From NCBI GenBank assembly GCA_016700115.1, contig CP064999.1, positions 558,001 to 622,000 on the forward strand: 64,000 nucleotides of DNA, written 5' to 3'. A program made the position numbers and the translations under genes. This stretch comes from Sphingobacteriales bacterium (GTDB lineage Bacteria; Bacteroidota; Bacteroidia; Chitinophagales; UBA2359). Below the pieces are notes generated by a model, which searched no databases, had not been told where the DNA came from, and was given only the letters and a program-made list of their open reading frames with translations. This document shows positions 57,231 through 64,000 of this stretch, piece by piece (within the stretch, counting starts at the first letter, position 1; each line of letters starts with the position of its first letter).

Positions 57231-57889
57231 ACGCAAAAAGATATTTGGCAATGAATAGGTGAAAAGTGATAAGAAAACAAAGATACAATTAAAAAAGCAT
57301 AAACTTGCTCAATCAAACGTTATAAAATTACACAGAGAACCACAGAGAAGATAAAAAACCTCTGTGCAATACTGACATGATTTAATTTTGAACCATCAAA
57401 TAATGGTACAAATTCTACCTACCTGAAACATACCAGGCGAATCCCCTTAAAATACGGTGCACGCCTTAAGGTTTGTTTTATGGAAGTTCCGGGTGGGTAT
57501 CAAAAGAAAGGGTGGTGAATTCTTAGTAGCGGTATATCTTATCGACAGATTATCATGGTAACAAAACCTCTCCTCTTTCCCGGTTTAACCCTCACAAAAT
57601 AGCACTTCTGCCTGAAAAAACACTGCTACTGCTTTGTTGGGGCAAACATACGAGGTAATAAGGTTGCTGTGCCGAAACGACTGATTCCAAAAAAGCCTGA
57701 ACCCCGAAAGTCGAAAACGGTATTCATTGGAATTTTCGCGATTTTTACATGTCAGGATTGATTGAAGACTATGCCTTATGGCCTACAACTAAAACCGCTA
57801 TTCGAAAACTTCTACAAGATTAACCCAAAGAAGATATCTGCATATTGATCGTATTGGATTCAACAGCTTTGGGTCATTCCGATTTCACA
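57231..57889. other. Intergenic region with a reversed miniature-repeat fragment
   Basis: About 660 bases. A CACAGAG...CTCTGTG hairpin lies at ~57341-57366. A fragment at ~57378-57410 (GATTTAATTTTGAACCATCA) is the reverse complement of the right part of the 110-bp miniature repeat. The rest (57420-57889) has no convincing gene; a short plus-strand frame with SKTVFIGIFAIF is too short to name. Confidence 0.45.
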
Positions 57890-59215
57890 TTATTTCACAA
57901 CATCACCGTACAAATCAAATTCTGTTGCATCGGTAATGCAAACCGGAGCGAAATCGCCAATCCTGACATAGTTTTTGTTGATACGGGCATCTACTAAAAC
58001 TTCATTGTCCACTTCGGGCGAGTCGTATTCGGTTCGACCTATAAAGTAATTGCCCTCTTTGCGGTCGAACAATACTTTAAAGGTAGCGCCTATCCTGTTT
58101 TTATTTAATTCACCCGAAATACCCTGTTGAATATCCATCAAATAAGCAGCCCGGTCGGCTTTTACTTCTGCCGGAACATTATCCTCCAAATCATAAGCGG
58201 CAGTGCTTTCTTCGTGCGAATACTGAAAGATTCCGAGTCGCTCAAACCTTGTTTGTCGAATAAAGCCGGCAAGCTCTTCAATATCTTCTTCGGTTTCTCC
58301 CGGAAAACCCACAAGCATGGTGGTTCTTAATGCTATATCGGGGTTTATCTCCCGAATATCGGCAATAAGGCGGCAGGTTTCTTCTTTGGTTATCAGGCGG
58401 CGCATGTTTTTCAGCACATTATCGCTGATATGCTGCAAGGGCATGTCTAAATAATTACAGATATTGGGATGTGTGTTCATGACCTCGATCACTTCCATCG
58501 GAAATTTGTACGGATAAGCATAATGCATTCTAATCCATTCCAACCCCTCTACATCAGCCAGCCGGCGGAGCAATTCGGGAAGTTCGCGCTTTTTGTAAAT
58601 ATCCAAACCATAATAGGTCAACTCCTGTGCGATGAGCATTACCTCCTTTACCCCGTTGCGTACCAAATTTTTAGCCTCCGACACAATTTGTTCCATGGTT
58701 TTGGAAACATGCTTGCCTCTCATGAGGGGGATAGCGCAAAATGAACAGGTGCGGTTGCAACCTTCCGATATTTTGAGGTAGGCGTAATGTTTCGGGGTAG
58801 TCAACAGGTTGCGTTCACCAATCAGGTCGTGCTTATAGTCAGCTCCTAATTCTTCCAATAAAAAGGGCAACTCCAAAGTGCCGAAATAAGCATCTACTTC
58901 GGGTATGCCTTCTTCCAGTTCCGATTTGTATCGTTGCGAAAGACAGCCGGTAACATACAGCCGTTCAATTTTACCTTCGGCCTTGGCAGCGGCATAATGC
59001 AGGATAGTATCAATCGACTCTTGTTTTGCGGTTTCGATAAAGCCACAAGTATTGACAATAACAATATCGGTGTCTTTGCGGGCTTTTTCGTGCGTAACGC
59101 CTAACCCGTTTGCCTGCAATTGGTTCATCAACACCTCTGAGTCGACCAGATTTTTGGAACAACCCAAGGTAACAATATTGATGTTGGACTTTTTAAATTG
59201 CTCTTTTGTTTTCAT
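57890..59215 (-). CDS. rimO: Ribosomal protein S12 methylthiotransferase RimO
   Basis: 441 residues with all three domains. The UPF0004 N-terminal domain has the three cluster cysteines (TLGCSKNLVDSE, VNTCGFIE, VTGCLSQRY). The radical-SAM domain has the 4Fe-4S motif in EGCNRTCSFCAIP and RTTMLVGFPGE. A C-terminal TRAM domain follows. It methylthiolates an aspartate of ribosomal protein S12 (Asp89 in E. coli). GCNRTCSFCAIP and the TRAM end favour RimO over MiaB. It follows ftsY by 51 bp on the same strand. Confidence 0.94.
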   Translation of the reverse strand: MKTKEQFKKSNINIVTLGCSKNLVDSEVLMNQLQANGLGVTHEKARKDTDIVIVNTCGFIETAKQESIDTILHYAAAKAEGKIERLYVTGCLSQRYKSELEEGIPEVDAYFGTLELPFLLEELGADYKHDLIGERNLLTTPKHYAYLKISEGCNRTCSFCAIPLMRGKHVSKTMEQIVSEAKNLVRNGVKEVMLIAQELTYYGLDIYKKRELPELLRRLADVEGLEWIRMHYAYPYKFPMEVIEVMNTHPNICNYLDMPLQHISDNVLKNMRRLITKEETCRLIADIREINPDIALRTTMLVGFPGETEEDIEELAGFIRQTRFERLGIFQYSHEESTAAYDLEDNVPAEVKADRAAYLMDIQQGISGELNKNRIGATFKVLFDRKEGNYFIGRTEYDSPEVDNEVLVDARINKNYVRIGDFAPVCITDATEFDLYGDVVK

Positions 59216-59266
59216 GCCTTCTTCGAAATAATTCCCGCAAATGAAGAACGGAAAAAAGTTAAAAAA

Positions 59267-60226
59267 TCAACGTTTAAACAGGCTGTCAACAAATTCTTTC
59301 TTGTTAAATATCTGTAATTGTTCAATTCCTTCGCCCACCCCTATATACCGGATAGGAATACCAAACCTGTCTGAAATTCCAATAACCGCACCACCTTTGG
59401 CGGTTCCGTCTAATTTAGTTACTGCAATGGCAGTTACTTCGGTTGCTTTCATAAACTCTTCTGCCTGAGCAATGGCATTTTGTCCGGTGGATCCATCGAG
59501 GATGAGCATTACATCGTGGGGCATATCCGGCGAAACTTTTTGAATTACCCGCTTGATTTTACCCAACTCGTCCATCAGGTGTTTTTTGTTATGCAGCCTT
59601 CCGGCAGTATCAATCAACACGACCTCCATATTTCTGGCCACTGCCGATTGTACGGTATCAAAAGCGACTGCTGCAGGATCGGCACCCTGTCCTTGTTTGA
59701 TAATCGGCACATTGGCGCGTTCCGCCCAAATAGTCAATTGTTCTACTGCTGCTGCCCTGAAAGTATCGGCTGCGCCTAAGATCACATTTTTGCCTCTTTT
59801 TTTAAACTGATGGGCTAATTTGCCAATTGTTGTCGTTTTCCCCACTCCGTTTACGCCTACAATCAGCATAACATAGGGGAAGGGTTTGGTTTCGGGCAAA
59901 TCAAAATCAGAATAGTCGGGGGTATTGTTTTCAGTGAGCAGGGCGATGATTTCCTCTTTCAGCATGATATAAACCTCTTCTGAATTGAGGTATTTTTCGC
60001 GGGCTACTCTGGCTTCGAGGCGGTCAATAATTTTGATTACCGTAGGAACACTGATATCGCAGGCAACAAGGGCTTCTTCAATTTGGTCAAGCACTTCTTC
60101 ATCAACTACATCTTTGCCGGCAATGGCTTTTGATATTTTAGAAAAGATGTTCTGATTGCTTTTCTGTAGTCCTTTATCGAGATCGTCTTTTGTTTCTTTT
60201 GAAAAGAATTTGCCAAAAAAACTCAT
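59267..60226 (-). CDS. ftsY: Signal recognition particle receptor FtsY
   Basis: 319 residues: a short basic/acidic N-terminal region, the SRP54 helical N domain (~20-95) and the GTPase G domain. GTPase motifs are GVNGVGKTTTIGKLA (G1), DTFRAAAVEQL, DTAGRLHNK (G3) and VTKLDGTAKGG (G4), followed by GVGEGIEQL and FVDSLF at the C-terminus. It receives ribosome-nascent-chain/SRP complexes at the membrane. The extended acidic A domain of E. coli FtsY is absent, as in many Bacteroidota. Confidence 0.96.
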   Translation of the reverse strand: MSFFGKFFSKETKDDLDKGLQKSNQNIFSKISKAIAGKDVVDEEVLDQIEEALVACDISVPTVIKIIDRLEARVAREKYLNSEEVYIMLKEEIIALLTENNTPDYSDFDLPETKPFPYVMLIVGVNGVGKTTTIGKLAHQFKKRGKNVILGAADTFRAAAVEQLTIWAERANVPIIKQGQGADPAAVAFDTVQSAVARNMEVVLIDTAGRLHNKKHLMDELGKIKRVIQKVSPDMPHDVMLILDGSTGQNAIAQAEEFMKATEVTAIAVTKLDGTAKGGAVIGISDRFGIPIRYIGVGEGIEQLQIFNKKEFVDSLFKR

Positions 60227-60304
60227 AAGAGATGCTTAAAATGATTAATGAAAAGAAAGAAATATAGCTGAATGAGGTAGCCTGTTTGAATTAGGCTGAT
60301 AAAT

Positions 60305-60350
60305 AAAAAGGCTTCTCTTTATGTTTAGAAACTTAAAGAGAAGCCTTTGC
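60305..60350 (-). terminator. Terminator between the rpmB-rpmG-DUF4295 operon and ftsY
   Basis: AAAGGCTTCTCTTT (60307-60320) is perfectly complementary to AAAGAGAAGCCTTT (60335-60348) across a 14-base loop, and the minus-strand transcript then runs into TTTTTATTTATC. A strong intrinsic terminator 32 bp beyond the DUF4295 stop. Confidence 0.85.
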
Positions 60351-60379
60351 GGCATAAATACCTGCGATAAAAGAGCCGT

Positions 60380-60547
60380 TTAGAAACCTTTTAATGCTTC
60401 GTCCAACTGATCTCTGTGTATGATTTTTTCTTTATAGGAATATTGTCCTGTTACGGGGTTTTTTTCACTAACCACAATTTTTACGTGGCTTTTACCGCCT
60501 TCTTTTGATCCCCGGTTTACACGGGCGTTTTTACTGACTTTACCCAT
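60380..60547 (-). CDS. DUF4295 small basic protein (ribosome-associated candidate)
   Basis: 55 residues, starting MGKVSKNARVNRG and ending LDEALKGF, strongly basic. It matches the DUF4295 family, found in Bacteroidota directly after rpmG. The start lies 7 bp after the rpmG stop, so it is translationally linked to L33. Its constant place in the rpmB-rpmG cluster suggests a role in the ribosome, but this is inferred from context. Confidence 0.88.
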   Translation of the reverse strand: MGKVSKNARVNRGSKEGGKSHVKIVVSEKNPVTGQYSYKEKIIHRDQLDEALKGF

Positions 60548-60554
60548 AGTTCGG

Positions 60555-60743
60555 TTATTTTATTTCTTTATGAACTGTATAACGTTTCAAAATACTGTTG
60601 TATTTTTTCAACTCTATTCTTGCGGGTGTGTTTTTGCGGTTTTTAGTGGTTACATACCGCGATGTGCCCGGCATTCCGCTTTGTTTATGCTCGGTACATT
60701 CCAAAATCACCTGAATTCTGTTTTCTTTGCTTTTCTTAGCCAT
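60555..60743 (-). CDS. rpmG: 50S ribosomal protein L33
   Basis: 62 residues: MAKKSKENRIQVILECTEHK, then YVTTKNRKNTP and the C-terminal LKRYTVHKEIK. The zinc-binding CxxC pairs of the other L33 form are absent (only one Cys), so this is the zinc-free type. Second gene of the rpmB-rpmG-DUF4295 operon. Confidence 0.96.
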   Translation of the reverse strand: MAKKSKENRIQVILECTEHKQSGMPGTSRYVTTKNRKNTPARIELKKYNSILKRYTVHKEIK

Positions 60744-60776
60744 GACACTGTTTCTTTTTGGGCTGCCTGTTATAGA

Positions 60777-61007
60777 TTAGGAACCTTTTTTTTGCAAATC
60801 TTTCAAATAAGCATACAATCCTTTTTTGTTGATAGTACGCAAGGCCGAAGTTGATACTTTAATGGTAATCCACTGATCTTCTTCGGGCAGGTAAAACCGT
60901 TTAGTTTGAAGGTTGGGGTAAAACCAACGCTTTGTTTTGCGGTTAGAGTGTGAAACACTATTACCTGTTATGGGCTTTTTTCCGGTTAATTCACATATTC
61001 TTGACAT
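60777..61007 (-). CDS. rpmB: 50S ribosomal protein L28
   Basis: 76 residues: MSRICELTGKKPITGN, then SHSNRKTKRWFYPNLQTKRF and KVSTSALRTINKKGL, all L28 hallmarks. First gene of the operon with rpmG 33 bp downstream. A good promoter lies upstream. Confidence 0.96.
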   Translation of the reverse strand: MSRICELTGKKPITGNSVSHSNRKTKRWFYPNLQTKRFYLPEEDQWITIKVSTSALRTINKKGLYAYLKDLQKKGS

Positions 61008-61038
61008 GACACACTCGTGTTTAACTTTTTATGGAGCG

Positions 61039-61071
61039 CAAAGATACGTTTAATTTTTTGTTTTTTTCAAC
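61039..61071 (-). promoter_or_regulatory. Promoter of the rpmB operon
   Basis: On the minus strand GTTG is followed after 21 bases by TATCTTTG (61046-61039), a perfect -7 box, with the leader about 25 bases to the ATG at 61007. Confidence 0.6.
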
Positions 61072-61148
61072 GATACGATATTTTTTAAACGTTTTTTTGA
61101 AAAAAAGTTAACCATGGCTTGAATTACCCTCCATCGGCTGAATAAAAA

Positions 61149-62903
61149 TTACAATGGCCAGATAATCGGTATCATATAAAGCAATAACAGCAGGGAAATA
61201 AAGGTTAACACCCCTCCTACTTTTAAATAATCTTTGATCCGGTATTGCCCGGGTCCATAGACTAAAATATTGGCCGGTTCAAATGGGGTAATCATAGAAA
61301 TGGAAGCTGAAACAATGACTCCAATGGCAAATGTGCGCTCATTGACCCCAAGAGAAGTTGCTGTTTGTATGGCTAAAGGCAATACCACCATGGCAGCAGC
61401 GGCATTTGACATGGGCTGTGTAAGCAAAATGGTCAATATCATAAAACCTCCAAGGATAAAATACACCCCCAAAGGCTCAAGAAGCTGAACAATATGTTTA
61501 GCCATAAACAGATCTGTGCCTGTTTTCTCCATCGCCAAGCCAAAGGAAGTCATTCCACCTATTAAAATCAACAACCTCCAGTCTATGGAACTATAGGCAT
61601 TTTCCATATCAATGCACCGCGTTAAAACCGTAAAAATTGCTGCGAGCAAAAAAGCTACGCTTAACGGGAGCAACCCAATTGAACCGACTAAAACTGCCAA
61701 TGCAAAAGCTCCTACGGTCAAAGCCCCTTTTCTTAAATCAACAGATTTGACATCTTCCAGCTCGTTAATTACAATAAAATCCGGGTTCTTGCGAATGAGG
61801 TTGAGGTCGTTTTTTTTACCCTGAACCAACAGAACATCACCTACTTTTATTTGTACATGTCCTATTTTTTCATTAAAATTATAGTTCTTTCGATGTATTG
61901 CCAGCACCGACAGATGGTACTTGCGTCTGAAGTCAATTTCTTTTAACGTGTTGTTGACCAATTCGGATTGAGGCAACACCATCAGTTCCGCAAGTTTTAC
62001 ATCTTCGCTTTCAAGGTCTGTTTCACTGATTACCGAACCCAATATATCAATGCCTTTGTTTTTTCTCATCTGTATGAGTTCTTCTCGGTCGCCTTCTACC
62101 AAAAGCAGGTCGTCCGGTTCTATTTTGGTATCGGTATCCGGAAAAATGGGCAATTTGTTTCGAAGGACTTTTAACACTTTGATATCGCCAAAATCGAGTT
62201 GAAATACCGGTTTATCGAGTAGTTTTGAATCTGCCAATACTATGATTTCACTCAGATATTGCCGGATATTAAACCGGTCGGTCAGGCTTCCCTCCAAATT
62301 TTTGGGCAATAATTTACGTCCTATCGTAAGCATTGAGAAAGTACCGGCAGCCCAAACCATCAATCCCATAGGTAACAATTCAAACATTCCGATTGGAGCT
62401 AACCCCGCCTTTGCCATATAGGCACTGCCTGCTACGTTTGTAGAAGTGCCTATCAGGGTGCAGGTTCCGCCGAACAAAGTGGCAAAAGCCAACGGCATCA
62501 ACAGTCTTGACGGAGAAATATTGATGCGTCTTGCTATACTGATGACCGATGGAATCAAGATAGCCGTAACAGTTGTATTGTTCATAAATGCTGAAATTGA
62601 ACCGGCTACGAGCATAACTATCACCATAATGCCAATTTCGCCCATGCTGTCCACATTTTTTAATTTCCGGCTCATCCAGTCCATCACGCCGTTGTTTTGC
62701 ATGGAAGCACTAATGATAAAAATACAGGCCAACATGATGGTAAAATCGCTGCTCAATCCTTCAAAAGCCTCTTTGGGTGTTAAAATTCCCGTTACAATCA
62801 ACACCACCAACATCAATAGCGTGATGATATCGGGAGATATAACTTCGATGGAAAACAGAACAATTACTAAAACAAATATGGTGAGAACTAAAGCAATTTC
62901 CAT
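61149..62903 (-). CDS. SLC13-family permease with two TrkA-C domains
   Basis: 584 residues. About 11 membrane helices in two halves with the SLC13/DASS signatures SAFMNNTTVTAILIP and LTQPMSNAAAAMVVLP. The cytosolic loop (~205-385) contains two TrkA-C domains, each ending in a GDxLLVxG-type motif (PDDLLLVEGDRE; VGDVLLVQGKK). Similar proteins transport di- or tricarboxylates, sulfate or other anions with Na+; the substrate is unknown. TrkA-C domains may regulate transport by binding a ligand such as a nucleotide. Standalone gene with 155 bp to the next. Confidence 0.88.
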   Translation of the reverse strand: MEIALVLTIFVLVIVLFSIEVISPDIITLLMLVVLIVTGILTPKEAFEGLSSDFTIMLACIFIISASMQNNGVMDWMSRKLKNVDSMGEIGIMVIVMLVAGSISAFMNNTTVTAILIPSVISIARRINISPSRLLMPLAFATLFGGTCTLIGTSTNVAGSAYMAKAGLAPIGMFELLPMGLMVWAAGTFSMLTIGRKLLPKNLEGSLTDRFNIRQYLSEIIVLADSKLLDKPVFQLDFGDIKVLKVLRNKLPIFPDTDTKIEPDDLLLVEGDREELIQMRKNKGIDILGSVISETDLESEDVKLAELMVLPQSELVNNTLKEIDFRRKYHLSVLAIHRKNYNFNEKIGHVQIKVGDVLLVQGKKNDLNLIRKNPDFIVINELEDVKSVDLRKGALTVGAFALAVLVGSIGLLPLSVAFLLAAIFTVLTRCIDMENAYSSIDWRLLILIGGMTSFGLAMEKTGTDLFMAKHIVQLLEPLGVYFILGGFMILTILLTQPMSNAAAAMVVLPLAIQTATSLGVNERTFAIGVIVSASISMITPFEPANILVYGPGQYRIKDYLKVGGVLTFISLLLLLYMIPIIWPL

Positions 62904-63058
62904 AAGCGGTTATATGAGATTGAATGGCATGGCCGCTTAAATATACACTAAGTATTGCAGTTGCCAAACCCTTTAGGGATTAAAAAATGTGTTCAACCTC
63001 TTTCTAAGGGGTTTGAAAAGCCACGCAAGTCAATCATCAAGTTTAACCTCAATACCGG

Positions 63059-64000
63059 CTACTCAATGATATCAACTGTTAAGTTGTCCATATAAACGGG
63101 TTCTTCAGAGGGGTTAAATATATATACTTTCACTCGGTCAACGGGTGTTTGTTGCGGAGGTATTTCAGCCTGAAAGTTCACCTTTTGCCAGACACAGATT
63201 TTGGACACTTCCTGCAACTTCAACTTGTTCCAGCTATAGCTTTTTTCATTTTCAAAAGAAATCAGCAACAGCGGTTCCCGATTTCGGTCTGTTTCTTTCT
63301 TTGTAATAAATACTTGTCCATTTACCTGCAAAACAGCTCCTGTTTTAAATGGCTGTATTTCGGTGAAAGGCAAATCCATTCCTTGTGAATATGGAGTTGT
63401 TGCATCAGCTTTAGTCGAATACTTGCCCTCAAAAGCATGGATGCTGTCTGTGTTTTCGGTTGATAACCTGCCCTCTTCTTCAAAACCTGTTTCAAAAATG
63501 CGCTTTGCAGGTCTTCCGGTTGAGTCAGTTGCTGAGTTATGCTGTCGTTTGATGAACAAGTAAGCAATCCGGGTATTTCCCCATGGATCGGGCGATTCAA
63601 AACTTCGGATTAGTTTAAACCGGTCGTCCTGCATGAGCCTGGGCAATGAAGTTCTTGCTTCCTTTGGAGAATACCAATCGTCCCAAATGACCAAACTTTT
63701 ATCGGGTACCGGTTTGCCCTGAAACAGCCGGTCTGTATGTTCTTTTTGAGACGGGTCAAAAATATCGGCTTTCAGGGTCAGGCTGAGATAAGGTGCGTCA
63801 AAATAATACTTATACCCCTGGTATCGGGCTAAGACATAACCGGACAATTCTTTTTGTGCCAACTGTTCGCCCCGCTGCATAAAATGAGTTTGGTATTTTA
63901 ACTTGCTCAAAGGAAACAATAACACCAACAAAATGGCAATAAACATAACTGCCTGAAGCAAAAGCGGCCATCGTCCAAAAACGCGCAATAATGCGTTAAG
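63059..64000 (-). CDS. Membrane-anchored protein, C-terminal part (N-terminus beyond right edge)
   Basis: The frame is open to the window edge; a TTG at 63988 is not a convincing start, so this is the C-terminal ~314 residues of a longer protein. Near the left end of the protein is one hydrophobic helix (LLLQAVMFIAILLVLLFPL). A soluble domain follows with SLVIWDDWYSPKEA and NTRIAYLFIKR, then a beta-sandwich-like end (VLQVNGQVFITKK ... VKVYIFNPSEEPVYMDNLTVD). This layout fits the periplasmic tail of a multi-pass glycosyltransferase of the mannosyltransferase type, but that is a guess. Confidence 0.6.
   Translation of the reverse strand, partial: LNALLRVFGRWPLLLQAVMFIAILLVLLFPLSKLKYQTHFMQRGEQLAQKELSGYVLARYQGYKYYFDAPYLSLTLKADIFDPSQKEHTDRLFQGKPVPDKSLVIWDDWYSPKEARTSLPRLMQDDRFKLIRSFESPDPWGNTRIAYLFIKRQHNSATDSTGRPAKRIFETGFEEEGRLSTENTDSIHAFEGKYSTKADATTPYSQGMDLPFTEIQPFKTGAVLQVNGQVFITKKETDRNREPLLLISFENEKSYSWNKLKLQEVSKICVWQKVNFQAEIPPQQTPVDRVKVYIFNPSEEPVYMDNLTVDIIE

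Noticed and set aside
57690..57760. Possible IS110-like transposase remnant in a short frame with VFIGI
   Set aside because: Only about a dozen residues are suggestive; no catalytic residues or element ends are visible.

Overview
The window looks like a chromosomal contig from a member of the Bacteroidota, probably near Saprospiria/Chitinophagia. Several large exported proteins end in type IX secretion system (T9SS) sorting domains, of the gliding-associated type B kind and the PxP...GxY type A kind. A SprE/PorW-like T9SS protein, a Bacteroidota-type rpmB-rpmG-DUF4295 cluster and long SecA are also present. Recognisable promoters carry the Bacteroidota -7 motif TAnnTTTG, and Shine-Dalgarno sequences are not obvious. 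No rRNA, tRNA, CRISPR array or prophage was seen.

Layout. 1-4004: 5' part of a giant secreted adhesin-like gene (minus strand) with a choice-of-anchor L domain and 71-residue tandem repeats; it runs off the left edge. 4227-4913: a glycosyltransferase gene cut short by a decayed insertion element. 5031-7931: a PKD-repeat protein with a type B sorting domain. 8199-14328: PBP1A-like peptidoglycan synthase and a SprE/PorW-like TPR protein. 14732-16352: M23 peptidase, bactofilin and AtpZ-like protein on the plus strand. 16356-21619: an N-acetylglucosamine-kinase-like ATPase and a 1353-residue T9SS cargo with 131-residue repeats. 21893-35728: mostly housekeeping (trhO, pncB, lipase-like hydrolase, methylmalonyl-CoA epimerase, GH3-like protein, lptB, recJ, secA), interrupted by a 21-bp minisatellite at 24719-24991.

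35729-44256 is the most dynamic part. Three tandem mosaic paralogues of a propeller-like T9SS cargo (the middle one frameshifted twice) lie downstream of an M43 (pappalysin-type) secreted metalloprotease gene. The 5' end of that protease gene carries an 11-nt poly-C tract placed so that its length decides whether the ATG start is in frame. 44838-47221: deoC, a SPOR-domain protein and an M20 amidohydrolase. 47219-49331: three copies of a 110-bp miniature repeat around an exported protein of unknown function. 49435-57230: a CBS-domain protein and a 2327-residue multidomain T9SS cargo (Omp28-like thioredoxin fold, seven propeller repeats, PKD, cohesin/dockerin-like, sorting domain). 57890-61007: rimO, ftsY and the rpmB-rpmG-DUF4295 operon with its own terminator. 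61149-64000: an SLC13/TrkA-C permease and the 3' part of a membrane-anchored protein cut by the right edge.

How it fits together. SecA, T9SS components (SprE/PorW-like) and the large sorting-domain proteins describe one envelope-export theme. PBP1A, M23 and bactofilin are cell-wall and cell-shape functions. The secreted-protein loci concentrate the instability: tandem duplication, mosaicism, homopolymer slippage and shared 3' hairpins. This suggests that surface and secreted proteins are the variable part of this genome. No complete, clearly new multi-gene system was found. The strongest leads are the poly-C switch candidate upstream of the M43 protease and the mosaic cargo-gene triplet beside it.
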